Positions 18,067-27,305 are shown, numbered from the stretch's first letter. The stretch is 64,000 nucleotides of DNA from CAWHYG01 sp963833505 (GCA_963833505.1 CAWHYG010000006.1:310001-374000); one strand, 5' to 3'. Numbers and translations are program-made. Notes: generated by a model from the sequence alone, not told the origin.

Positions 18067-20412
18067 ATGCGGAAATCAGGGACCAAGGGGGATTCGGCCG
18101 AGGACGGCCACGATGAAACCCGGGCCGCTAATACACCGAAAGCGAGCCCGCATGACTTCACGCCCGCCGCGTCCGCGTCGGACGTAAGCCGGCAGGACTC
18201 CACGCCAGCCACGTCCGCGTCGGACCCAAGCCGTCGGGAATCCACGCCCGCCACGTCCGCGCCGGACGCAAACCGGCCGGACTCCAAGTCCGCCAAGCAC
18301 GCGCCGGACGCAAACCGGCCGGACTCCAAGCCTGCCAGGCACGCGCCGGACGCAAACCGGCCGGACTCCAAGCCCGCCAGGCACGCGCCGGACGCAAGCC
18401 TACGGCGATCCATCCTCGCCGCGTTGGCGCTCCTCGCGGCGGCCCTGGTCCCTCGCCTGATCTTCCTGCACCGATGGCCGGAGAACTTCGATTCGGACGA
18501 AGCCCTGATCGGCGTTCAGGCCGCCCAGATCCTTCACGGGCACTTCGGCCTGTTTCTTCCGGGCCAGAGCTACATGGGCTCGCTCCAGAGCCTTTTCGCC
18601 GCTCCCTTCCTGGCTCTCTTCGGGCCTTCGGCCACGGCCACGAGGATCTCCCCCCTGCTCTGGATCTTGCCCGGGCTACTCGCGCTGCTGGCTCTGGAGC
18701 GCCTGGGGGCCGGCTTTCGGGCGCGGGGCGCGGCGCAATCCGGAAGCCCACTGGCCCGCGGCCGGGGCGCCTGGCTCTTGAGCTTGTTCTGGGCATTCCC
18801 GCCCGCCGTGCTCTTTCTTGCGGGCGTGAAAGCGCGCGGTGGCAACCTGGAGGGAATCGTCCTCGGTCTCTGGTCCATGGCGCTCTTGTGGCCGGCCGGC
18901 TCCGTTCGCGCATCCACGGCAAGCGGACCCGGTGGCAGCCGGAAGACTGAGGACGGGCGAGGTGCGGCGCTCGCAGGCGCTCCGGCGGGCGGACCCGATG
19001 GCGGCCGGAAGACTGAAGACGGGCGACGCGCGGCGCTCGCCAGCGCTCCGTCGAGCCCGCTCCGCGTGGGCCGCCGGGCACTCCGATGGGCTCTCGGAGG
19101 CGTGCTTCTCGGCCTCGCCGCCTGGACGCATGATGAGGCGTTCATCCTGGTCCCGTTGGCGCTCGTTCTGGTCGCGGCGGAAGGCCGTCTCTGGTGGCGG
19201 AAAGGCGCGCTCCTTGCTCTCGGCTTCGCCGCCGGGTATCTGCCGCTCTGGATCCCGCGCCTCGCGCCTTTCGGACTCGGCCCTCCGGGCACGGAAGGAT
19301 CGGGTTGGACTCCCGTGATCTCGGCGCTCGGTCATCCGCGGATCGTGATCGATGGGTTGCGCGCGTTCGCTGCCGCCCTCCTCGCGGGCGGGAGGCCATC
19401 CGGGATCGCCCGCGTGCTCCAGATCCTCGGAGTCGTCGCCTTCGCGGCGTTCTGCCTCGCCGGAATTCGAAGCTGGATCCGAACCTCCCGCTCTCACGCG
19501 GAAGCCGGATTCCCGGGGTTCGGGAGATGGCAGCGATGGGCGCGGTTCCTCGGGGCCAGCCCCGCGTTCACCGTGACGCTCTGGCTTGCGGCCGGCACCC
19601 TTGGGGCGCTCCTCGTGTCTCCCCAGTATCTGGCCGACGAGCAGTGGTTCCGATACACGTTGGGCCTCGCTCCCGCCATCGTCGTGGCTTCGGCCTGGGG
19701 AGCGCTGAGTCTGTCGCCGCGCGCCTCGGCCGTCGCGGCGGCCGGGTTGGCTCTTCTCTCCTGGAACGCCGCGGCGCGCGCCGTTCCCGCCTGGCCCTAT
19801 CCGTGGAGCGCGCTTCGGCCGGCCCTGGCGCGCGAGCTTGCCGGATCCGGGCGGAATCGGATCGAAACCGACTGGGAGCTCGCCTACGTCCTGAGGTTCC
19901 TGAGCCGGGATTCGCTTCTTTGCGCCTGTGAAACGCCTCCTCGATTCCCGGAGGTCAACGCCCGGGTCGATTTCTCTTCGCAGGTCTGGACGGTGCAATC
20001 AGCGCCGCCGCCCGGCCCGGATCGCGGGGGCGGAAGCGGCACCCCGGAAGTCCCAGCCGGCAGGGCCGCTCGAAGCCTGGCAGAGGCGTTCTCGATTTTC
20101 CCCCGGTCGGACTCTACGCCTCCCGAGGTCGTCCGGGAGTTCGCGGCGCTCGATCTCTCCCGGACCTTGTTCGCCTGGACCGAGCCGTTCCCTCTGCTCG
20201 AGCCGGGAGAATTCCGGCGCGACTGGCGAGGATGGCCCTATCGGCGCTCACTTCGTGAATTCTCCGCGATCGTCTGGGATCCCGGCGAAGGCGCCGATCC
20301 GGGCAAAGCGGCGATTCTCCAGTCCCGCCTCGATGCTCTCGTCTCGCGAAAGGAGTTCGTGGTCACGGCGCAGTGGAACGGTCGACGGATCCTGCGGCGC
20401 TTTGCGAGGTGA
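18067..20412 (+). CDS. GT39/ArnT-like membrane glycosyltransferase with repeat-rich N-terminus
   Basis: A 781-residue protein. Residues 1-110 are hydrophilic and made largely of 14-residue repeats. From residue 115 a polytopic membrane protein follows with about ten helices. The first periplasmic loop has acidic residues in WPENFDSDEALIGVQAAQIL and GHFGLFLPGQSYMGSLQS, which matches lipid-carrier sugar transferases of the GT39/PMT-like clan (Glu/Asp in the first loop as catalytic base). A second duplicated insert lies near residues 284-326. The C-terminal 150 residues are soluble and probably periplasmic. Substrate and product are unknown. It begins 101 nt after the metalloprotease gene. Confidence 0.7.
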   Translation: MRKSGTKGDSAEDGHDETRAANTPKASPHDFTPAASASDVSRQDSTPATSASDPSRRESTPATSAPDANRPDSKSAKHAPDANRPDSKPARHAPDANRPDSKPARHAPDASLRRSILAALALLAAALVPRLIFLHRWPENFDSDEALIGVQAAQILHGHFGLFLPGQSYMGSLQSLFAAPFLALFGPSATATRISPLLWILPGLLALLALERLGAGFRARGAAQSGSPLARGRGAWLLSLFWAFPPAVLFLAGVKARGGNLEGIVLGLWSMALLWPAGSVRASTASGPGGSRKTEDGRGAALAGAPAGGPDGGRKTEDGRRAALASAPSSPLRVGRRALRWALGGVLLGLAAWTHDEAFILVPLALVLVAAEGRLWWRKGALLALGFAAGYLPLWIPRLAPFGLGPPGTEGSGWTPVISALGHPRIVIDGLRAFAAALLAGGRPSGIARVLQILGVVAFAAFCLAGIRSWIRTSRSHAEAGFPGFGRWQRWARFLGASPAFTVTLWLAAGTLGALLVSPQYLADEQWFRYTLGLAPAIVVASAWGALSLSPRASAVAAAGLALLSWNAAARAVPAWPYPWSALRPALARELAGSGRNRIETDWELAYVLRFLSRDSLLCACETPPRFPEVNARVDFSSQVWTVQSAPPPGPDRGGGSGTPEVPAGRAARSLAEAFSIFPRSDSTPPEVVREFAALDLSRTLFAWTEPFPLLEPGEFRRDWRGWPYRRSLREFSAIVWDPGEGADPGKAAILQSRLDALVSRKEFVVTAQWNGRRILRRFAR
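18165..18402 (+). repeat. 42-nt tandem repeats, in frame, about 5.5 copies
   Basis: GCCGGACGCA recurs at 18261, 18303, 18345 and 18387, exactly 42 nt apart; earlier copies are more diverged. Each unit codes for 14 residues of the type APDANRPDSKPARH. The last copies are almost identical at the DNA level, so the array has expanded recently. There are no unique spacers, so this is not CRISPR. Confidence 0.9.
18915..19046 (+). repeat. 66-nt in-frame tandem duplication
   Basis: CCGGAAGACTGA occurs at 18939 and 19005, 66 nt apart. Each copy codes for a 22-residue unit containing RKTEDGR and AALA(G/S)AP. The pair sits between two membrane helices of the GT39-like protein. Confidence 0.85.
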
Positions 20413-20664
20413 GGGGGCACCGGTCAGCGCCTCGGAGCCCTTGCGCGCCAAAGCCTACGCGGACCGATCGTCGTCGCTACTCCGTGCGGCTCCACGCACT
20501 GACGTGCGCTCCGCCGCACTCCATTCGCGACTCCTCAATGGTCCGCTCCGGCTTCGACGCGCAAGGGCTTGATCCGCCGTTCCACACACTTGGGCACCCG
20601 CGCACCGGCGATGGCATTTGCGCTGTGCGGACCGTCTGTGATAGACCCGTCCGGGAGGCATTTC

Positions 20665-22725
20665 ATGCAGCAAGACGGGGGGCGGGTTCGAAGCGCGTCG
20701 TTTCGTTGGTGTCTATGGTTGCTCCTGGCGCTTGGGGCCGGAGTTCTTGCGCCGCGGCCGGCTCTGGCCCTGGAACCGGGGAATACCGCTCCGGGGTTCA
20801 CCTTGCCCTGGCTCTCCCAGGAGGGGACCGCCGCGACTCCGGAGGCCTTCTCCGGTACCGGCGTCACCGCCCTCATCTTCTGGAATCGTGGTTGTCCGCG
20901 CTGCTCGGAGATCGCGACCGGGATGGACGCCCTCGCGGATTCGCTCCGGCCTCTTCGCGCCCGCGTTCTCGGCGTCGCCTTCGGTCCGGATCAGGCCTGG
21001 GCGATCCGCGCGTTTCTACGGATCCACAACGTCCGGCTGCCTCAGCTCTGGGACGCAGACGGCGCGACGGCGCGCGGCTACGGCCTGGGCACGCGCCATC
21101 TCGCTTCCTTTCTGGTCGACAGCACCGGCGCGGTCCGCGCGGTGCACGGCGATGAAGTCGAGGAATTGACCGGTGTTCTCCTTCCCGAAATCCGGCGGAT
21201 CCTCGGCCAGACGTCCGGAAGATCGCTTCGATCGAGCGCGGGGAACGAGGCCGCTGGTGCAGGCAACAGTCCGCAGGTGCTGAGCCCCGGGGAACAGCAG
21301 ACGGGAGGCGGCCTCGGCGCGCCGAGTCCGGCGCCACCGGGCCCGTCACCGGAACACGGTCGGGCGCCGTCCCCTCCGCTTCTTCCGGGTCTGCCCGGGC
21401 TCCTCCTCGACGGTCGCATGGCGCTCTTGTCCTCGGCCGGCGTCCGCCGGGGCGATCTCGGGCTCTACGGCGACACGCTCACTCCGGGCTCGCTCCTGCT
21501 GTATCGCTGGGATCTGCGCTACGTCTGGTCGCCCGTGCCGGGTCTCAAGGTCGTTCCCTGGATCAGGCTGAGCAACGAGGATGAGGTCTTCCTTTCCCAG
21601 GGAGCCGAGCAGCTTTCCAATCCGCATGCCACTGGGACGATCTCCTACGAACGATCGGGAGCGAGCGCCAGCCTGGGCGCGTTCCCGGTGAATCTGTCTC
21701 CTCTGTTGCTCCAACGCTGGGACGCGGAGGACGCTCCCTCGCTGGGAGGCATCGCGGTGTGCGGCTGCGGCTCGGGCGGGACGGGGCTCAGCGAGCGCAG
21801 CCTCGAGCTTCTCGGCCCCGACTACACCTTCGAGGGAATGTCCCTGGGCTACGCCCGCGGGATCGCCAGCGTGCGCGGCTTCATTGCGATTCCGCATTGG
21901 GAGCAGGCCGTGCCCCTGGACGCTCCGGCGCAGGAGCAATCGCAGGCGCGGTATCGATCGAACCTGGCCGGAGGATCGCTGGATCTCGGACCGGGCTCTC
22001 CCTGGTCCGTTCGAGCCGGCGGATTGACCCTGCTGGACGATCAGAGAACCCTGGGACCCGATGCCGTGCATCCGGTCGGCCGGGACGAGGCCGGTTATAC
22101 CCTGCGAGCGTCGGCGGGACCGTGGGCCGGCCTCTCCGCCGACGGCGAAACCGTGGGCTGGCGGCTCCGGAACGGCGCGCTTCAGGTGAACGCCTCCGCC
22201 TATCTCGCCGGCGCGCGGGCGTCACGGGACCTGGGCCGGCTTTCTCTGTGGGGAAGGCTGCATCGCATCCGCACCGATCCCGATTTCGCGCCAACCTACA
22301 TGGCCCTGAGCTACGCCCCGAACGAGCAGGGATGGAGATTCTCCGGCGGTGTCGGACTGCGGCCGGGGCCGGGCGCCGGCCAGGAGATCGCAGGCGCTGC
22401 CGTCTTCTACCGGAACGTGCGCGAGATCGAGGCGCGCCAGAATCCGCGCTTCGGACCGGTCACGACCTGGGTCGAGAGCTTCACCGTCTACGGGCGGCCG
22501 CTCCCGCGGTTTCTCGCCCAGGGGCACAGCGTGCTGACCGTCATCGAATCCCCCGACCCGTCGCTGCCGGATGATCGCACCATGGGATACTCGGTCGATT
22601 TCCAATGGGAAGGCTGGCCCGCGTTCACTCCGATCCTTCGCGCCGACACGATCCGCAGAACCGGAGCCGGAGTCGATCCGCATCGGATCTGGCTCGGCAC
22701 GCTCTCGTTGCGGGCACTGCTTTAG
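20665..22725 (+). CDS. TlpA-like thioredoxin domain fused to a putative outer-membrane beta-barrel
   Basis: A 686-residue protein with a signal peptide (about residues 1-33). Residues 34-170 are an AhpC/TSA-TlpA thioredoxin fold with the redox motif CPRC in LIFWNRGCPRCSE and the cis-Pro region VRLPQLWD. A Pro/Gly/Ser linker follows (residues 180-235). The remaining 450 residues are rich in alternating polar and aromatic strands ending in an aliphatic residue, as in outer-membrane barrels, with a CGCG motif near residue 370. This is unlike any fusion I know. The start at 20665 is preceded by GGGAGG at 20653. A periplasmic thiol-disulfide role coupled to an outer-membrane component is inferred. 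Confidence 0.7.
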   Translation: MQQDGGRVRSASFRWCLWLLLALGAGVLAPRPALALEPGNTAPGFTLPWLSQEGTAATPEAFSGTGVTALIFWNRGCPRCSEIATGMDALADSLRPLRARVLGVAFGPDQAWAIRAFLRIHNVRLPQLWDADGATARGYGLGTRHLASFLVDSTGAVRAVHGDEVEELTGVLLPEIRRILGQTSGRSLRSSAGNEAAGAGNSPQVLSPGEQQTGGGLGAPSPAPPGPSPEHGRAPSPPLLPGLPGLLLDGRMALLSSAGVRRGDLGLYGDTLTPGSLLLYRWDLRYVWSPVPGLKVVPWIRLSNEDEVFLSQGAEQLSNPHATGTISYERSGASASLGAFPVNLSPLLLQRWDAEDAPSLGGIAVCGCGSGGTGLSERSLELLGPDYTFEGMSLGYARGIASVRGFIAIPHWEQAVPLDAPAQEQSQARYRSNLAGGSLDLGPGSPWSVRAGGLTLLDDQRTLGPDAVHPVGRDEAGYTLRASAGPWAGLSADGETVGWRLRNGALQVNASAYLAGARASRDLGRLSLWGRLHRIRTDPDFAPTYMALSYAPNEQGWRFSGGVGLRPGPGAGQEIAGAAVFYRNVREIEARQNPRFGPVTTWVESFTVYGRPLPRFLAQGHSVLTVIESPDPSLPDDRTMGYSVDFQWEGWPAFTPILRADTIRRTGAGVDPHRIWLGTLSLRALL

Positions 22726-22797
22726 CCCGCATTGGCCAGCGGTTCTCGACCGCCTTCCGCCTGCGGCGGATCTGCGCTCCAGAACGTGCCTCGGGGC

Positions 22798-22826
22798 TTG
22801 ACAAGCCGGCCCCAACACTGTTATAA
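22798..22826 (+). promoter_or_regulatory. Near-consensus sigma70 promoter of the toxin-antitoxin operon
   Basis: TTGACA (22798-22803, perfect) and TTATAA (22821-22826, 4 of 6 matches to TATAAT) are separated by 17 nt, 26 nt upstream of the antitoxin ATG. It is the strongest promoter-like sequence I see in the window, as expected for an autoregulated toxin-antitoxin pair. Confidence 0.8.
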
Positions 22827-22840
22827 CGTGCGTATCAACA
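22819..22840 (+). promoter_or_regulatory. Imperfect palindrome over the -10 box, candidate antitoxin operator
   Basis: The 22-nt element starts TGTTATAACG and ends CGTATCAACA, with 7 of 10 arm positions complementary around a central TG. It overlaps the -10 hexamer, which is where AbrB/MazE-type antitoxins usually bind to repress their own operon. Confidence 0.45.
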
Positions 22841-22851
22841 TCGGAGGAAGA

Positions 22852-23076
22852 ATGGTCCAACTCACGGTTCGAAAAGTCGGGAACTCGCTCGGAGTCACAC
22901 TCCCCAGCCAGGCGGCGCAAGCGTTGGGAGTCAAGGAGGGGGATAAGCTCTTTCTTACGGAAAGCCCGGACGGGTTCCGGATCACCCCCTACGACCCCGG
23001 GTTCGAGGCTTCCATGAAGCTCGCGGAGGGGTTCATGAGGCGCTACCGAAACGCGCTCCGTGAGCTCGCCAGGTGA
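22852..23076 (+). CDS. AbrB/MazE-family antitoxin
   Basis: A 74-residue protein with an N-terminal SpoVT/AbrB swapped-hairpin domain (VRKVGNSLGVTLPSQAAQALGVKEGDKLFL), which binds DNA as a dimer, and a C-terminal tail likely to bind and neutralise the toxin. GGAGGA at 22843 is its ribosome-binding site. Its stop overlaps the toxin start (GTGA at 23073-23076), so the two are translationally coupled in the usual antitoxin-first order. Confidence 0.9.
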   Translation: MVQLTVRKVGNSLGVTLPSQAAQALGVKEGDKLFLTESPDGFRITPYDPGFEASMKLAEGFMRRYRNALRELAR

Positions 23077-23480
23077 AGCGAGCCCCTCGCTGGGTCCCCA
23101 AATCCGCCCTCCTCGCCATCCACGAGGCTCTTCTCGCCGCCCACGGCGGGCGGGAGGGGCTGATCGATGAAGGTCGCCTGGACGCGGCTCCGGCCCGTCC
23201 GCAACATCTCGTCGCCTACGAAGACCCCGACGTCTTTCGCCTGGCGGCCGCCTACGCCCACGGCCTCACCAAGGACCACCCCTTCGTCGATGGTAACAAG
23301 CGGCTCGCCCTCACCGTGGCCGGTGTCTTCCTCGAATTGAACGGCTTTCGCCTGGAAGCCACGGAGCCCGACGCCGTGACCGCGATGCTCGCCCTGTCCA
23401 CCGGTGAACTCGACGAGGAGGGCTTTGCCGCGTGGCTCCGGATTTCATCGAAGAGAACGTCCCGGGCCAGGGGACGTTGA
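23073..23480 (+). CDS. doc: Doc/Fic-family toxin
   Basis: A 135-residue Fic-fold protein. The active-site loop is HPFVDGNKR (His69 to Arg77). Fic enzymes carry HxFx(D/E)GN and transfer AMP; P1 Doc carries an Ala in place of the Gly and phosphorylates EF-Tu. This protein has the short Doc length and the DxxxRLAAAY helix of Doc but the Gly of Fic, so its chemistry is not certain. The start is GTG 23073, coupled to the antitoxin. The 3' end converges with the serpin gene 33 nt away. Confidence 0.88.
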   Translation: MKRAPRWVPKSALLAIHEALLAAHGGREGLIDEGRLDAAPARPQHLVAYEDPDVFRLAAAYAHGLTKDHPFVDGNKRLALTVAGVFLELNGFRLEATEPDAVTAMLALSTGELDEEGFAAWLRISSKRTSRARGR

Positions 23481-23513
23481 CGCTCGTGGACGCCAGATCC
23501 GCGGCACCGGATG

Positions 23514-24747
23514 CTATTCAGGCGCCGGATTCGTCACCCGCCCCAGGAAGAGAACGGCGCCGCAGGAATTCTGACGGATCAGGAAGAGGAACGGATGACC
23601 GGCGAAGAAGCGCGGCGGAGTTGCGCGGTCGAGCTGCTTGATACTCCCCCAGGTCTTCATCACCACTGCGGTGGCTGCCAGCTGCCTCCGTGCCGTCCTC
23701 GTCCACGCGAATGAAGGTCTCGTGGATCACATTCGCGATCCTGAGGGGGCCGGGGCCGCTCATGCCGGAGAAATCCGCACATTTCTCCTCGAACGCGCAC
23801 GGCATGCCCATTTCTCCCAGGTGGTCCTTGAGCTCGAACCTGTCGGAAACGCGGAATCGGGGGATCTCCGTCTGCACTTTCGTGTCGTAGACCCGAGACA
23901 ACCAGGCGTCGAGGCTGTCCGCAGACAATCGACGTTCCAGGCTGGCGAGCCCGTCCTTGTCGTCGGGAAGCAGAACGAACATGGACAGATCACGACCGGC
24001 ATACGGCATCTCGAGAACCTGGAGCCCCGTGAGATGCGCGTATCCGGTCCATCGCAGGTCCCCCATCATCTGAACCTGGACGGATTCGCTCGGAGTGGTC
24101 CAGAAGGCGCGAGGTTTCGTGTCGTTCGCCAGAAAACGCGTTTCCCACGTTCCCTTGAAGTAGACCGCGTCCGTCAGGACCAGTCTGGTCAGGTCATCGA
24201 TGTCGCCCGTGTGGAGCAGATGGGTGATCTTGTGGTGTGTCTGTTCCTCGATGGCGCGGTTGATGATCATCGCGGATGAGTTCGGACTGCCGGCAAAGTC
24301 CATTTGCGTCAACTCGGCGCCGTAGACTTCGCGCGTGGTCCGCAGAAAGGGATCGAGCCAGCGCTCGCCGCTTTGGCCCCAGAGCCGGTTCACCACGCCG
24401 AGCTGATAGCGCGAGTTATCCGCGCGGGCGGCCAGCATGCGCAGGAGCGAGCCATAGGCGGCGTGGACCGAGTCCGGAATCCCGTCGAAGTGGAGAACCT
24501 GCCGCATCTCGGCATCCGTCCGCCCCTTGGCCCCGGCCCAGGTCATGGCCAGGGCCGCCGAGATGCTGAATGGCGAGAAGACGACGTTGCCCTCGGTGCG
24601 GGTCAGGCGGGCGTAGAGATCGAGCCCGAACTCCGCGCTTCCCCGTACGGCCATGCGGACCGGCGGCCTGGCGATGTCCCCGGTCGACGCCACGCTGGTC
24701 TGAGGCCCCAGGAGGAGAAGTAGGAAGAACGCACCCAAGCTTCGCAT
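23514..24747 (-). CDS. Secreted serpin (serine protease inhibitor), one-base frameshift before the reactive loop
   Basis: The ATG at 24747 follows AAGGAGA and opens a signal peptide (MRSLGAFFLLLLLG). The serpin fold is clear: NVVFSPFSISAALAMTWAGA, AVYFKGTWE, MPYAGRDLSMFVLLPD, and NVIHETFIRVDEDGTEAA at the loop hinge. In the first frame the protein then runs into unrelated sequence ending at 23518. Removing one G at 23678/23679 restores DGTEAAAATAVVMKTWGSIK, then HPFLFLIRQ and GAVLFLGRVTNP, ending at 23514 with 410 residues, the normal serpin size. The hinge is Ala-rich, as in inhibitory serpins, and P1 would be Trp by position, suggesting a chymotrypsin-like target. Confidence 0.88.
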
Positions 24748-24921
24748 GGACTCTCCTTTCGAAGGGATGTCCCGCTGCGGCGGCCGGCGCAAGAAACCTG
24801 ACGAGCATGGGAAAGCGACACGCGGAGACCCGACGCAGCCAGCATACCCTGACCGCGTTTCATCCACTGATCAGGAGATGAACTGGATAGCGGACGACCA
24901 CGCTCCCCGCCGCTCAGCGCA

Positions 24922-26862
24922 TCACCCCCTCGGCCGCTCGTACAGCGCCGAGATCTCCGCCGCGTAGCGCCGCTCCAGCTCGGTCCGCCGGAGCTTGTTG
25001 GTCGGCGTCAGGCCGCCGTTTTCGACCGTCGGCGGATCCGGCAGAAGAACGAAGTCCCGGACCATCTCGTGAGGCGCGAGACCGGCGCACTGCCGATCGA
25101 TCTCGGCCCTCACCAGCGCGCGGACCGACGGAGCATTCAGGCTCGCCTTCAGCTCGGGCCCTCGGGCCAGTCGGAGATCGGCTCGAGCGCGGAGGCGTTC
25201 GAGATCCGGAAAGATCAGCGCCACCAGGAAGGGCCGGCGGTCTCCGACGACCATGGCCTCCGCCACGAGCGCGCTCTCCTGCAGCAGGGTCTCGACGGTC
25301 GAGGGAGCGACGTTCTTGCCCTGGGAGGTCACGATGAGGTCCTTCTTGCGCCCGTTCACGAAGAGGAACCCGGACGCGTCCAGCCGGCCGAGATCGCCGG
25401 TGTGCAGCCATCCGTCCACGAGCGTTTCGCGGGTGGCCGCTTCATCCCGCCAGTAGGCCCGCATCACCGACGGTCCGCGGACCAGGATCTCTCCGTCGCC
25501 GGCGATGATGACCTCGATCTCGGGAAGCGGGCACCCCACCGAACCCAGCTTCCAGGCTTTCGCGCTGTTGACCGAGATCACGGACGCGGTCTCCGTCAAC
25601 CCGTATCCCTCGACGAGCACCAGCCCGGCGCCGTTCAGGAAAACCAGCTCGCGGAGGCCGAGCGGCGCGCCTCCGCTGATGAGGATCCGGATGCGCCCGC
25701 CCAGCGCGGCGCGCACCTTCCGATAGACGAGCGCGTTCCAGATCCATCCGGTGACGCCGGTGGGGCGGCGGCCCGGCCCGCGCCGGCCGGAACGCAGCGC
25801 GGCCCGTGCGGCCATGCGGAACATCAGGAAGTGGCGGCGGCTGAGACGCCGCGCGGTCTCCTCGGCCTGGCGGAAGATCTTCTCGTAGAGACGCGGCACG
25901 CCCACCACGACGGTCGGCCGCACGCGGCGAAAGTCGGCCTCCAACCGGTCCAGCCCTTCGCTGTAATGCAACCGGGCGCCGGCCCACAGCATCGAGAGCT
26001 GCACGACCCGCTCCAGCACGTGGCTCATCGGCAGGAACGGAAGGTAGACGTCGTCCCGGGTCACCTCGAGCACGCGGGCTGAGGAGACGGCGCTGGCCAG
26101 GAGATTGCCGTGGGTCAGAAGCGCTCCCCGCATGCGCCCGGCCGTGCCCGAGGTGTAGATGATGGTGGCCGGATCATCCGGCCCGAGGGACGCGATCACC
26201 TCGCTGCATCGCGAACGGAGGCTCGCGGGCGCGGCGCGACCCGCCTCCACCGCTCCCTGCCAGGTCAGCAGGCGATCACCGGCGCCGCCCTCCGCCGCCA
26301 CGGAAACTCCCGCGCCGCCGTTAGGCCCGCCCATCGTTCCTGTTGCCGGACTTCGGCCCGGCGCCGGCCATCCTCCGGCCCGCGCCAGCATCACGGCCGG
26401 ATCGGGGTCGATGACCCGCGGACCCGGCATGAGGACGCACGTGTGAAGAGCGAGGGAGGCTCCCGGCGCCCGCATCAACTCCTCGAAGAGCGCCGGATGG
26501 GATACGAACGCCATACGCGCTCCGGCGTCGTCGAGGATCTCCTCGATGCGGGGCCCGGGAAGAGTCGGATAGACCGCCACCGAGATCCCGCCGGCGGCCG
26601 CGATCGCCAGGTCCGCGAGCAGCCACTCCACCCGCGTTTCGGCGATGATGAGGACCCGATCGCCGCGCGCGAGCCCGCGCTCCAGGAGGCAGGCGGCCAG
26701 ATCCTCAACCGGGGCGTACCAGTCCTTCCAGGAAAGCTCCGGGGATTCGGAGTCCGCCAGAACCGAAGGTCGGGCCGGATCGACCTGCGGGATTCCCGGG
26801 TCCGAATCCAGTCCGGCCCGCACTCGGGCCACGTGAACGGTGCTTCGAGGTCCGCCGCTCAA
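24922..26862 (-). CDS. Long-chain acyl-CoA synthetase (FadD15-type AMP-dependent ligase)
   Basis: A 646-residue adenylate-forming enzyme that activates fatty acids to acyl-CoA. It shows ATIIYTSGTAGRMRG (P-loop-like motif; the usual PKG is MRG here), PFLPMSHVLERVVQ, GAPL, EGYGLTETASVI, WLHTGDLGRLD and the hinge GRKKDLIVTSQGKNVAPS typical of the bubblegum/FadD15 group. A Gly/Pro-rich low-complexity insert (about residues 163-195) interrupts the N-terminal domain before the P-loop. The C-terminal catalytic Lys is in LTPTNKLRR. It lies 174 nt upstream of the serpin on the same strand and is divergent from the GT4 genes. Confidence 0.9.
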   Translation of the reverse strand: MSGGPRSTVHVARVRAGLDSDPGIPQVDPARPSVLADSESPELSWKDWYAPVEDLAACLLERGLARGDRVLIIAETRVEWLLADLAIAAAGGISVAVYPTLPGPRIEEILDDAGARMAFVSHPALFEELMRAPGASLALHTCVLMPGPRVIDPDPAVMLARAGGWPAPGRSPATGTMGGPNGGAGVSVAAEGGAGDRLLTWQGAVEAGRAAPASLRSRCSEVIASLGPDDPATIIYTSGTAGRMRGALLTHGNLLASAVSSARVLEVTRDDVYLPFLPMSHVLERVVQLSMLWAGARLHYSEGLDRLEADFRRVRPTVVVGVPRLYEKIFRQAEETARRLSRRHFLMFRMAARAALRSGRRGPGRRPTGVTGWIWNALVYRKVRAALGGRIRILISGGAPLGLRELVFLNGAGLVLVEGYGLTETASVISVNSAKAWKLGSVGCPLPEIEVIIAGDGEILVRGPSVMRAYWRDEAATRETLVDGWLHTGDLGRLDASGFLFVNGRKKDLIVTSQGKNVAPSTVETLLQESALVAEAMVVGDRRPFLVALIFPDLERLRARADLRLARGPELKASLNAPSVRALVRAEIDRQCAGLAPHEMVRDFVLLPDPPTVENGGLTPTNKLRRTELERRYAAEISALYERPRG

Positions 26863-27305
26863 GGCCCACCTTCGCGCGACAACGCCATGAGTCGGCAGTA
26901 TAGCTCAGCCGGTCTCGGCGGGGCACGAGCGAGACGAGCCGCCCTCGCGAAGCGCCGTCTGGACCGGAGCCGCTGTCGCTGGCGGGCTGGGACCGTGATC
27001 AAGGAGGATCTCCGCGGGATCCCGTCCGGGACAACACCGTCGTCCTGCGCCTTGACGCTGGGATCGGCCGCAGAATAGCCTCACGCGGACGCTTCGAAGC
27101 GCGGTTCCGGAGTCCTCGTTCCCGTCCGGACCGGCAGGCACGGGGAGGCAATCATGATCTGCGATCGTGCGCCGCGCGGCGCCGGCGCCCGTTTGATCCC
27201 GCCGGCGGGAACGTGGCGGCGTTCAGGCTCGGAGCCGGACACCGGAGCCGGAGGCCGATCGATTTCGCCGCCAGGACCTTTGTATCCGCCGGCGCGTGGA
27301 ATCCG
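26863..27305. other. Divergent intergenic region between acyl-CoA ligase and GT4 genes
   Basis: A 443-nt gap with no convincing gene. On the minus strand, TATACT near 26890 could be a -10 box for the ligase, without a good -35. A possible upstream GTG start of the GT4 gene lies at 27213. Confidence 0.4.

Noticed and set aside
18165..18402. Regular repeats considered as a CRISPR array
   Set aside because: The 42-nt units are directly adjacent, with no unique spacers, and they code in frame within a membrane protein; no cas gene is seen.
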